Source of the DNA: Tretioscincus oriximinensis
Lineage: Eukaryota; Chordata; Lepidosauria; Squamata; Gymnophthalmidae
NCBI GenBank assembly: GCA_022410635.1
Contig: JAJVDF010000437.1
Coordinates: 789,636-853,635 of the forward strand
DNA length: 64,000 nucleotides
Direction: 5' to 3'
Below, one piece after another: positions 1-10,588 of this stretch. Each line of letters starts with the position of its first letter. Position 1 is the first letter of the stretch. The notes under the pieces are model-generated. The model worked only from the letters and a program-made list of their open reading frames with translations. It did no database searches and was not told where the DNA came from. The position numbers were made by a program, and so were the translations under genes.

Positions 1-75
1 AAATTTCAAGGTTAGATATCAGAAAAAAATTCTAATAGTAAGGGTGATAAACCAGTGGAACAGTTTACCACTATA
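1..75 (+). mobile_element. CR1 LINE fragment, C-terminal ORF2 piece (cut by window edge)
   Basis: Reads as the RLDIRK/VRVINQWNSLP part of CR1 ORF2, like the minus-strand CR1 copy at 24.4 kb. Degenerate; the left end is beyond the window. Confidence 0.6.
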
Positions 76-424
76 TGGGAAAACACTATACATTTAGAGT
101 GAATATTATACATATAAAGTGGAATGATAATTACTTCTTCAATAATCTATTTCCTGATGTGGCTATCTGCTTTTNTAGCTTTTTATCACAGAATGGCCAT
201 TCAAGTTAAAAAGTGTGATCCTTTGCATGGCTACTTATTCTCCAAGTAACATTTTTTCCTGGGGGCACTAGTGTATAAATTTCCAAAGACCAACAACTTG
301 TATACTTTTCTAACTATGTGTATGTGTGCAAACTCCACTCATTTCAAGTACTCCATGGATTATTTTTTGAAAATGATATGTTTAATTGAAATGAAGATGA
401 GCAATATTGTTAAACATTAAGTAT

Positions 425-755
425 CAAGAGGACAGGCAAAGGCTGGAATAGCATACGGAGTAAATATCTGAAGGGTTGTCATAGAGCAAAGAGATCAGCA
501 TTGTTCTCATTGGCACATGGTAAGACTAGAAACAATGGGATGAAACTGCAAGAAAGTGGGCTTTCTAACAGTAAGGGTGATAAGCAAGTGGAACAGTTTG
601 CTATAGGAGGTGGTGAGTTCGCCTTTGCTGGAAGTCTTCAAACAGAGGTTAGGCAGCCATCTGTCGGATAGTTTAGTGAATCCAGCATTGAGTAGAGGAT
701 TGGACCCAAGACCCTTGAGGTCCCTTCCAACTCTATGATTCTATGAAATGTAATT
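425..755 (+). mobile_element. CR1 LINE 3' end
   Basis: Carries the CR1 ORF2 C-terminal region (VYKYLKG.., WN.LP.., VFKQRL) followed by the typical CR1 tail, where a short repeat of TTCTATGA closes the element at about 750. Reading frame broken by indels. Confidence 0.75.
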
Positions 756-899
756 CACTTCTGAGTTGAGAAAAACATATTAATTTTAACCAAAAGCATA
801 CTGAACCTGAAGTTAGGACAATGAAGTAAATAAGAACCTAAGAATAAGAGGAGCCATGATGAATAGGTCCAGAGCCCATCAGTCCAGCATTATGTCTCA

Positions 900-1345
900 C
901 ACAGTGGTCCACTAATTGCACCTTAAGCAGAAGAAGGCAAAACCTTCACCTGTTCTCAACTCCCTGAAAATGGTACTTCAGGAATCCTGCCTATTGGTCC
1001 ATCTTGGAGACGGTCTCAAATGATCCATTCTAGTAGCTATTTATACCCTTGGCTTCCTTGAACTAATATAATCTTATCTTAAAGTTATCCAGGCTGCTAC
1101 CTACCACCACCTCTTCTGGGAGTAAATTCCACAGACCAATGACCCTCTGGATGAAAATATACTTTCCCTTGTCTGTCCTAACTCTTCTGTTTATCAGTTT
1201 CATGGAATGCTCTGGTCCTAGTGTTGTGTGATTGAGAAAATAATTATCATACATAATTTTTCTCTATTCACTTTATCCATCCCATACATAATGTTATATA
1301 CTTCAATCACATCAGCCTCTTCAGCNTCAGTCTTTTGGGGCTGGA
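900..1345 (-). mobile_element. CR1-like LINE tail, family with ATGTTCTT-type 3' end (copy 1)
   Basis: Minus-strand frame 1063-1254 reads through a WNLLPEEVVVG motif, matching the + strand copies near 27.5 and 48.4 kb (WNLLPEEAVVAISLDSF). Old and 3'-incomplete. Confidence 0.6.
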
Positions 1346-2865
1346 GAAGACCAGGCACCAAGTAAGATGTAAATAAGACAACTAGACATAAATAAGAAGA
1401 GGCCCAGAGGGCAATTTTAAATATAGCTACAAGATTAATTTTAAGTCAACCAATCAAGAAATTACTTACCTCCTTTTTCATTTTTTGCTCTTGTAACAAT
1501 ATTTTCTAAAATCGGTATGACATTCTTCTCAACAAAGGATAATCTAAAAATATAAACCATATATTTTCTCGCTCAGAATCTTTCAAATTTATATTCAGAG
1601 CAGTTTCTAAGAATGACAAAAATGTATTTTTTATGCTGCAGAAGCATAGGCAAATGTGTAAAAATAGGGAGAACAGAATATTTTTTTTTGTCTGTATCCC
1701 TTCTTAGAAGTGATTTTTGCTATTATATTTGGTTCTAGATATTTCTATTTTATACTTAGAATTGTTCTTGGAATTCGCTGATCAATAAAATTTATCTGTC
1801 CACTGGAATATAAAACAAACATATATAATTAAATGTAAGGGCTATATAAGTTATATTTAGACAGTGACAAGAGCGAAGAAATAGTTGGAGGGATGGGACA
1901 AAGAAGAAATGGAGTGGGTGGAGGCATGGAGGGGGAGGGGGGCTAAAGCATGTTTCATTATCATAATGCAACAGGCTTATTCTATTAGTCGTTAAATAAT
2001 TCATTAAATAATCTAACAAAGGCCCTTTCCACACCAGCAGGTATAACTGTCTGGCACAACTTCTAGACCTGCATCCTGATGTAGACGGAAGAAGCCATGC
2101 ACACCATTAAGCTACTCGGACAAAAAGTGTAACCTAAACTGGGATACCAGTAAATATATATATATTTGATCTACTGGCTGTCCAGCAGCTCATAACAGGG
2201 ACATGTCTGAAAAAGTGCATGCCTCCTTGTACCTGTTTAGCAGTGCTACCAAATGCAACTGCCAAAGTGAGCTCCCAGGGCTCAGAAGCCAAAAACTTTC
2301 ATTTCTTTCATTCCTTTTGCAAGTTTCAAAGCAGCACATGGCAATGCTGAGACTATCTACTGTGGTCATATGACTTTGGTAGAACACAAAAAAACAAAGA
2401 TGAGAANGAAAACAAAATCAAACCTCTTGATTAGGAGCACTATACACTGGAAAGCTTTGTTTAATATTTCACTTTTAATACCTATAATTATGGAAAATAT
2501 CATAATATCTGTGTAACTGAAAGATTTCATTATTAACAGTCAGCAATCAGTGAATGACACAATATTCAGAATTGTTAACTATGAATATTATTTTTTTNTA
2601 CTGAAGTTATAATTAAAGGATTAGTGTCACAATGTTCTGCAGAGTACATTGTAATCGCTCTTCTAGGAACTACCTTAATCATCACTTCTGTACAGTTTAC
2701 TTCTTAAAAAATTGAATCTTTGCAATATATATATATGAAAAAGAAAAGTTGGGAAAAGAAAGAGCAAAAGAGTATTATACGAGAAGAAGAGAGGAAAGAT
2801 GCGGGGGGGGGGGCAAGATTGTGCAGAACTTCGAAAGTCATAATCAAAAGTTTGAAATGAATTCA
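1346..2865. other. Intergenic, nothing recognised
   Basis: AT-rich DNA without a supported gene. Includes a short G run near 1930-1942 and another at 2803-2813. Confidence 0.5.
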
Positions 2866-3812
2866 AGAGGGCAAGGGAAACCAGTGAAGAGATTTAAGGA
2901 TCAAAATGACAAGCTTGGTAGATAAGTCTAGCGGCGGAGTGCTAGATTGAAATCAGAGGTTTTAAGTGGGAGACTGGGAGACCAATGAGTAGAAGATTGC
3001 AGAAATCAAGTTGAGAAATTATAAGAGCATGTATGATTATTTTGGCCAAATCAATGGAGAGAAGAGCTCGAAGTTTAGAGATAATATAAAGAAAGAAATT
3101 GTAAGATTTTGCATCACAAGCGATATGTGGATCGAAGATCAGGGTGAAGTCAAAGGTGACACCCAGACGTTATGCTTCTTAAACAGGAGAAGTGGAAGTG
3201 TTGTTGATGTTTATATAAAAGTGGGTGGGTACTGGGGAAGAGCGAGGAGGAAAAACCAATAGTTGGGTTTTGGCCATATTTAATTTAAGATGANGTTTAG
3301 TCATCCACTCAAAGGTGACAATATGAGATTGAACAGTTGGGGAAAGGTGAGGAGTTGAGAAATAAAGCTGAGTATCGTCAGTGTACAGATGATAATTAAA
3401 ACCAAATGACTTAATAGGAGATCCAAGGGAAGAAGTATAAAGGGAGAATAGTAACAGGCCCAAAATTGAGCCCTGTGGGACACCAGTGAGGAAAGGAAGA
3501 GGAAAATGGTCACGTGTTGATACCTTAAAAGAACAGTTAGGAAAAACCAGGAAAAAACACTGCCACGAAAACCCAGATGATGAAGTAGGGTCAAGAGAAG
3601 GTCAACCGTGTCGAATGCAGCAGACAGATCAAGAAAAATAAGAATAGAGTCCTTGAGAGGAAGCAAGAAGGTATAAGCAACATGCATAGCCGACACATTC
3701 AAGTATTTTAAAATAAAAAGAAAGGAGAGAAATGGGTTGATATTTCTGGAGCTGAGAGTGATGGTTTCTTTAATATAAGCATAACAATAGCCTGTTTATA
3801 CTCAGGTGGAAA
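2866..3812 (-). mobile_element. L2-like LINE reverse transcriptase fragment
   Basis: Minus-strand frames 3301-3702 and 3179-3463 show RT motifs in order: [23 protein letters not shown], then PQGS-region remnants, [12 protein letters not shown], and [10 protein letters not shown] (the YADD box as YTDD). Motif spelling fits the L2/CR1 group. Frameshifted and dead. Its upstream part continues past the hAT insertion at 3813-4301. Confidence 0.8.
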
Positions 3813-4301
3813 TAAGGTTGCCATACGTCCTGGGTAAGCGGGACAATCCCGGTTTGGGGGACTAAAATATAGTCCCCTCTGGGTTTTAAGAGAAAATCCC
3901 GGATTTTTACATTCCCCGATGCTGCATCAGGGAATGTAAAAATCCAGAATTTTAAAGGCAAAGGAGCCATCAGAGCTGACGGCTGCAGCCCAAGCAACAC
4001 TTTCCAGGGTCCTGAAAGGAACCTCGGAGTGTGCCGTAGTTGATCCTCTGCTGGAGGCGGGGTTTCGCGCCTGCTGTCAGGCAAAGCGCACCAACTCGCC
4101 TCCAGCAGAGGAAAAACGCTTGGGGTTTTGACAGGAGAACAGAGCTTTTGTGCAGCTCTGTTCTCACTGTCTCACCACTAGTGTCCGTGTGCATGCATGT
4201 GTGTGTATGAATGTGCATGTGTGTGTGTGTGTGCGTACGCATGTGCATGCACCCCCATCCACCCCGTCCCGGTTTTGGGCTGCCAAAATATGGCAACCCT
4301 A
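3813..4301. mobile_element. Non-autonomous hAT-type transposon (489 bp) with 8-bp target duplication
   Basis: Terminal inverted repeats TAAGGTTGCCATA and TATGGCAACCCTA, flanked by identical 8-bp GGTGGAAA at 3805-3812 and 4302-4309. No transposase frame. Inside are two hairpins (about 3900-3947 and 4036-4108) and a TG-rich stretch (4196-4235). Same family as 24604-24875. Confidence 0.85.
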
Positions 4302-4309
4302 GGTGGAAA

Positions 4310-4422
4310 AGAACCAAATGAAAGAGCTAACAATATGCAAAAGCTAAGGAAGGATTGTTGGGGCAAGGGAATAGAAGAGACAAGAGGGGATAACATCAAG
4401 AGAACACGTAGAGGGATTAGAG
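4310..4422 (-). mobile_element. Probable continuation of the L2-like LINE between two hAT insertions
   Basis: Short piece between two insertions. No clear coding match of its own; assigned by position only. Confidence 0.35.
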
Positions 4423-4635
4423 CAGGGATGGGCAATTAATTTTCCCAAGGGGCCACATGAGAAATTGGGATGGTTTTAGAGGGCCGGACTAGCAAAGTTC
4501 AACTATAGTTCAACCTTCACTCCAGAACCATATAACAGTAAAACCACGCCACAACTCTGAGCTAAGACAGGCAGGCCAGTCAGAGACAGTAGGCAGGACA
4601 CATGTGGCCCTTGGTCNGCTCCTTGCCCAGATCTG
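4423..4635. mobile_element. hAT MITE (213 bp) with 8-bp target duplication
   Basis: Ends CAGGGATGGGCAA and TTGCCCAGATCTG form an imperfect inverted repeat, extended inward by GGGCCACATG and its complement. Flanked by identical GATTAGAG at 4415-4422 and 4636-4643. Non-coding. Ends resemble the widespread hAT type starting CAGGGGTGGGCAAA. Confidence 0.85.
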
Positions 4636-4643
4636 GATTAGAG

Positions 4644-7128
4644 AAATGTATGAAGCTCTTGAGTTCAAAGAGCAAAGAGCGATTAAATGTAGAAAATACA
4701 TAATTTAGCCAACAATTTTTTATTATTGGTTCCATTGAGTTGTGGCTGACTCCAGTTATATCTTTGTTTATCCCTTTAACTATTTGAATTTGTGATACAA
4801 TCAGGGGAGTCTCCCCTGCAGATCTTAAGCAATTGGCAGGTCAATTTGGGAGAAGGCATACCTGTGCAGGCACTCCAAAAACCTAGTCTCCATTCCTTCT
4901 CACAACAAAGCATCTGTGAGAGGTACAGTGCCCACAAAAAGATGTCTTAAGATGAGGGTATAAAGTATGATTCTGAAATTACTACCTTGCTTCTTGAAAC
5001 ATTCTGTCATATCACAGTAGATCATNATTACAGGCTGGGACAAATTAAGGTGCTGGTAACTTTTTTACTAAACCAGAGATTGCCTTTCATGAAAAGGAGC
5101 TTGTGCTTGACACCATTTGATCGGGCCTAGCTAAAATAAGTGACAAATGCATCTCCCAGATGCCTTTTGATGGTAGGTGCAGATGCAGTCTCACTTGAGA
5201 TCATAACAATTCAAATGATCACTATCTAATACAAACATTTTTGTAAGGAAACAAAAATAGGAAAGCTTTTTTCAGAATATTAGAGGGAGTAGTCTCGTAG
5301 CACTTCTCCCAATAGCCAACAAGTCCTAATACTGTGCTATGCAAGAAACATAGTATTAAACCAACATATTACGTAAGGAATGTGACATTTTTCAGTTATC
5401 AAAATCCAAACTATGTTGTAAGAAGGACAATTGTATTATAGTGCCAGAATGCACAAACTCCAAACTTTTCTATACTGAGACAAGATTTTCTATACTAGTC
5501 TTAGTTCTATTTACACACCTCTTTATTAAATTAAAAAAGTACATACCGGTATGCTGCATTACTCTTACTAGATCCTATCAGAAGCAGCAGGACTCAAAAA
5601 GGCACAACTCCTCATGTTGTACAAAACCAGATATCTAAAAGCTATATGTCCTCAATGCCTGCTCTCTGCTTGTAATCCTCCTGCCATGCCTCTGTGCAGC
5701 CCCCATTCCTTGGGCAGATGCCAGTGAAAAAGGGCAGAAAGGGAAGAGGCATGGGAGGATGTCCCAAGCCTAAACTAGCACAGTATTTAAACTGCTGATA
5801 GTTTAATAGAGCTGCTGGTTCAAAAAGCTGGGTTACAGAGAAGAAAAATGAAGTGAATTCTGATTCACTTCACTTTTCTCCCATTTTATTTTTTGCCAGT
5901 GAGAATGCAGACTCTTTCACCAGGCCTTTGGCTGAAGAAATGTTATTTTTCTTCCCATTTTTATATACTATTTTATATACTTTTAAATTTCTCAAGTTTG
6001 CCTTGATGTTTTAAATGTTGGCCACCCTGTGACTTTCAGGTATAGGACAGACAGGGTATAAGTATAAATAAATAAATAAATAATGTTGAAAACAAAAATG
6101 CAGGATGTGCATTTTGTTAATGGAAGGGTTTCACAGATCTAAAACCAAGATCAAGCATTTATTTTTNAACTTTCTTTAGTCCTGAAGAATGAGCATAATC
6201 CAGATTTTTTGGAGTGCTGAAGGTTTAAAAGTAGATGAGTGACCACCAGGANCCAAAAACCATAAACAATCTTCAAAATGCAGCCCTATTACCTGGGAGT
6301 CACCTACTTATTCCTTTATACTTTGATAGTTCGGAATAAAATCTGGACTGCTTCATTCCAGAATATCCACGTGCTATTTCAGGATATCTAATGACAGCAA
6401 AATAAATAAGTATTGGAGGCAGTTTAAGAGGTCCCATTTATAGCTGTGGTGTTGCCTCTGAGCAAGTATGTGTCTTTTAGCAGTTAACAGTAGTTTGTAT
6501 TTTACATATATTTTGCATATTTCTGTAGCAATGGCTCACTCTATTTCGTGATACAATTGTCTTGAGATATGCTGAACAGGAGTACAAAAATGAATACCTA
6601 CACCCATATCTCTTGAGTGTAATGGATTTCTCTGGGGAATCTTTTCGCCAAACAGCTTGACAAGTTTCTGTTTTATAAGAATATGTTGTTTTTTAGTATA
6701 AATTGTCTGAATGTATTTTTTCTTTCAAAGAATATGGGTGAGAAAACAAAATCATAACAATTGAATTGCGTCTCAAGTTGTCACCTCTTTCTAGAAAGCA
6801 CCTCTTCTTCTACGTCACTTTCTGTCACTGAAGCCTCAATTATCGTTTCATCGCTATCAGCATCAGAGAAGGCCTCTATGTCCTCCATGAGTCACCTCAC
6901 ACTCCACAATCTCCCTCAGGTTCTTTTGGTTCCTCCAGGAACTGAATTTGCCCTTAATACAAAAAGAAAAAAGAAAACACACGTCAAATGAACAAAGTTT
7001 TTCCACTCCCTGATGCTCAGCAGCTCAAGCTGAGGGAAGGCTTAGAGCATTATGGGATTTGTAGTTCTCTTCTTTGTTCACCTTCTGGACCAAGGCAGTG
7101 CTGCCAATTTAGCTCTTTTGGTAATTTA
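4644..7128. other. Intergenic; simple tail of a repeat near 6060, otherwise nothing recognised
   Basis: A repeat tail (5990-6085) ends in (AAAT)n. A short hairpin with arms of about 16 nt lies at 5839-5875. No supported gene. Confidence 0.5.
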
Positions 7129-7247
7129 AGGCCCTGTTTGCACAGTCCTCAGTAATGCATTAGGGATCTGCTCCAGCACATCTAATGTGTTGCAGACATG
7201 TTGAGAAAGATTCCTAACTCATTACTAAGCTTGTGCAAACAGGGCCT
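7129..7247. repeat. Foldback element (119 bp)
   Basis: Arms starting AGGCCCTGTTTGCACA and ending with its complement TGTGCAAACAGGGCCT; the match extends about 38 nt inward (CAGTAATGCATTAGG versus CCTAACTCATTACT). Non-coding MITE-like. Confidence 0.75.
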
Positions 7248-7287
7248 GACATCTTTTGACTTTATTTTGTTCTAAGTTTAGTTCTTA

Positions 7288-7468
7288 GGCTGACCAGATT
7301 ACCCCTTTTGTGGTGCCTCCTGGTTTTTCCTGAGGGAAAAAAAAATAAAAAANATATTTTTTTTGAAAAAAAATCTTTTTTTGAAGAAGATTTTCCTCAG
7401 CAAAAACCGTGAGGCACTCCAAAACCGTGTTTCTACCCCCCCGAAAAGGGGTCATTTGATCAGCCTAC
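7288..7468. repeat. Foldback MITE 'GGCTGACCAGAT', copy A
   Basis: TAGGCTGACCAGATTACCCC at the left, the complement of ATTTGATCAGCCTA at the right. Arms of about 80 nt around an A/T core. Same family as the copies at 8093, 8342, 9537 and 10055. Confidence 0.8.
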
Positions 7469-8000
7469 TTTTATAATAATGCTGTAAATCCACCATCTTG
7501 AAGAGAAATCTAAACAGTTATCTGATTATCATCTTAGAGCTCCCACTGTTGTACTAAAACAACTCTTTCTATATACTGACATGAAGTTTTGATTTCTCAA
7601 TGGAGTATTTTATCCTATTGAGAGGCTACAGTTACATTTGCATGTACTTCCCTCTGTATATTTGCNATCTTTAAATGCAGTCAGTGGACTGGCAATACAT
7701 TCCAAATTTCCACAATTATGAAAAAATATGAAAAATGTTTATTAATTTCACATTTTCATCAGTCACAGTCCCTTTCTGTCCTGGGCCAGATTATATCGCA
7801 CTATAGACTTATTCATATTAATTAATACTGTCCTATTTCCAAAGGCCTCAGCGTGGTTAACAATCAAACCAAACATATTAACTATGTTAACACCTAAGGA
7901 TNCTAATACTTCCTTCACTCAGTGCCATTGACATCACTACCCTTTTCTCATGATTGATTGATGGATCATTGGAAATTCAACATCCATGTTCTATTGCTCA

Positions 8001-8085
8001 CAGTATGTATGTATGTATGTATGTATGTATGTATGTATGTATGTATGTATGTATGTATGAATGAATGAATGAATGAATGAATGAA
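8001..8085. repeat. Microsatellite (GTAT)n then (GAAT)n
   Basis: About 14 GTAT units followed by about 6 GAAT units, directly left of foldback copy B. Confidence 0.95.
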
Positions 8086-8091
8086 TGCATG

Positions 8092-8289
8092 TTAGGCTGA
8101 CCAGATGACCCCTTTGGGGGGGGGTGCTGAAAACCTAGTTTTGGAGTGCCTCCCAGTTTTTTCTGAGCAAATTAAAAAAAAATTAAATTTTTTTTGTGTT
8201 ATAAATTTTTTTCTCAGAAAAAACAGGGAGGCACCCCAAAACCAGGTTTTCAACCCCCCCCCAAAAAAGGGTCATCTGGTCTGCCTAAC
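8092..8289. repeat. Foldback MITE copy B
   Basis: Starts TTAGGCTGACCAGATGACCC, ends with the complement. Arms pair over about 85 nt, including a G-run/C-run pair (8114-8123 and 8255-8264). Confidence 0.8.
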
Positions 8290-8298
8290 ATACATACA

Positions 8299-8332
<34 letters not shown>

Positions 8333-8341
8333 CATACATAC
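8287..8341. repeat. Microsatellite (ATAC)n
   Basis: ATAC/CATA units between foldback copies B and C. It is the reverse complement of the (GTAT)n array left of copy B. Confidence 0.95.
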
Positions 8342-8934
8342 TAGGCTGACCAGATGACCCCTTTTTTGGGGGGGGATTTTTTTTTTAATAGGGAGCTCTG
8401 GCATCTGGGGCCAGCTCCTTAAGGTACCCTCTCATCAGTAAAAAAATAAACATTCTCACACACTTCAAAAATGTCTCGCACACTTCAAAATAAAATTATT
8501 TTTGATTTTTTAAAAAGAAAATCACTATACCACCACTAGGGGGTTCTGGCAACCGGGGGCAGCTCCTGAAGGCACCCTCCACTCAGTAAAAAATAAAAAT
8601 TCTCATGCACTTCAAAAAATTCTCACACACTTAAATAAATGATTTTTTTTAAAAAAACAATACACTGCACCACCACTAGGAATCTCTAGCAANCGTGGCC
8701 AGCTCCTGAACGCACTCTCCTCTCTGTAAAAAATTTTTAAAAAANTATTTAAAAAATCAATAAAATTAAAAAATTAATTACACNCTTAAAAAATTCTCAC
8801 ATGCTTCACCGATTTCTCCAACAGGAATTTCAGAAGGGAATGCATGTTGGTGGATAATTTGCATATTTATGAATATCTAAATTAGAATGAATATTAATTA
8901 CCCCAGTTTGGCACTCAGAAAATCTGGTCAGTAT
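8342..8934 (-). repeat. Long version of the GGCTGACCAGAT element, copy C (minus orientation)
   Basis: Starts TAGGCTGACCAGATGACCCC and ends ATCTGGTCAGTATA. Contains about three degenerate tandem units of about 140 bp (each with CTGGCAACC..GGGGC/CAGCTCCT and a downstream TTCTCACACACTTCAAAA-like part), near 8392, 8545 and 8684. Reverse complement of copy E. No coding frame. Confidence 0.75.
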
Positions 8935-9003
8935 ACATACATACATACATACGTACGTACGTGCGTGTGTGCGTGCGTGTGTGCGTGTGTGTGTGTGTGT
9001 GTC
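8934..9003. repeat. Microsatellite (ATAC)n grading into (GTGC/GT)n
   Basis: Abuts the right end of copy C. Confidence 0.95.
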
Positions 9004-9536
9004 ATTGTATCCTATCCTTCATCCAAAGATTCCAAGATTGGTCACAATACATAATAAAACTGTATTAAACATATTTAAAAATAAGATGCATCTATGCGTC
9101 TTCCCTCCCATCTAGACAGGACTATAAGGATGAAGAAATTACAAAGAGACCCTAATTTTGAGATCTTAATGAATGGTCAGTTCTAAAAACCTTCATTATA
9201 TCTAAAGATCTGAAATATATGTACAGAAGAATTACAAGAAACAAAATATGGATAAAACAGTATCCATGGAATATAAGAATCCATCACAAAAATGTCTACA
9301 GTGAGAAGCTTCGCTATCTCTAAAATCACTTCAGGATTTCATAAATCCTGAATTAGGTCTTCCAGAAAGAGATGTCAGCTTGAGGCAAATTAATTCTTGA
9401 CCGGCAGCCTCATAAAAGTTACAGAAGATGTTTCACTGACTCAGTGCAACCATTATTACATTATGGATATGGACAAGTTCTGATAGTGATAGGAATATCC
9501 TGAATATTAGCACATTTGTGGACAAGATGCCTCAGG

Positions 9537-9740
9537 TAGGCTGACCAGATTATCCCTTTCCCCTTTTGTGGGGGTTTGAAAACCCGTTTTTGGGGTGCCT
9601 CCCATTTTTTTCTGAGGAAAATAATAATATTTTTTTGAAAAAAAATCTTTTTTTGAAAAACGTTTCCTCAGAAAAAACTGGGAGGCACCCCAAAACCGGG
9701 TTTTCAAACCCCCACAAAAGGGGGCATCTGGTCAGCCTAC
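9537..9740. repeat. Foldback MITE copy D
   Basis: TAGGCTGACCAGATTATCCC left, complement right; arms of about 85 nt. Flanks CCTCAGG (left) and CCTTAGG (right) look like a 7-8-bp target duplication with one difference, which would fit a hAT-type element. Confidence 0.8.
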
Positions 9741-10054
9741 CTTAGGTCCTGATCGCATTTTTATTTTTAGACCTTTCTCTGTCCTTGATTAAAGAATGTG
9801 GTTTAAACTAAAGGTGTGACCAAGAAAAGACAAATCTGTATCTTTTAATGCTGAGATAATTTAGTTAAATTCCATATTTTGATTGAAGTCAGCGATGTAA
9901 TTGTAATCCAGCAAAAATTCTGAAGAACTGGACTAAACCAAGGCAGGGGGATACTGAAGTTGGGTTAAAGGTATGTGTCTGAATCTGTCTTAGTTGGTAG
10001 TTAAAAATAAGACATATATGTGAAGGTGAGCAAGTGATATTAGCAATAGTTATA

Positions 10055-10588
10055 ATAGACTGACCAGATTTTCTGAGGCCCAAACCGGGTAATTAATATT
10101 CATGCTAATTTGCATATTCATAAATATGCAAATTACCCACCAACATGCATTCCCTTCCGAAATTCCCCCCATAGAAATTTGTGAAGCATGTGAGAATTTT
10201 AAAACTGTATGAGAATTTTTGGAGTGCATCAGAATTTTTAAATTTTTTTACAGAGAGGAGGATGCCTTCAGGAGGTGGCCCCAGTTGCTAGAGACCCTTA
10301 GTGGTAGTGCAGTGTATTTTTTNAAAAAATGAAACGTCTTTTTAAGTGTGCAAGAATTGTTTGAAGTGCATGAGTATTTTTATTTTTTACTGAGCAGAGG
10401 GTGCCTTCAGGAGCTGCCCCCGGTTGCCAGAATCCCCTAGTGGGTGGTGCAGTAATTTTAAAAAAAATTAATTTTTTTTTNAAAAAATAATTTCCTCAGA
10501 AAAAATCAGGGAAATGGCGGGGGGGAGCGGGGAGGGCGGAGCAGACACCCAAAGACTCCCCCCCCAAAGCGGGCATATGGTCAGCCTA
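10055..10588 (+). repeat. Long version of the GGCTGACCAGAT element, copy E (plus orientation)
   Basis: Starts AGACTGACCAGATTTTCTGA and ends ATATGGTCAGCCTA. Carries two internal units with GCCTTCAGGAG. Its right end matches both arms of short copies A, B and D, while its left end differs. Confidence 0.75.
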
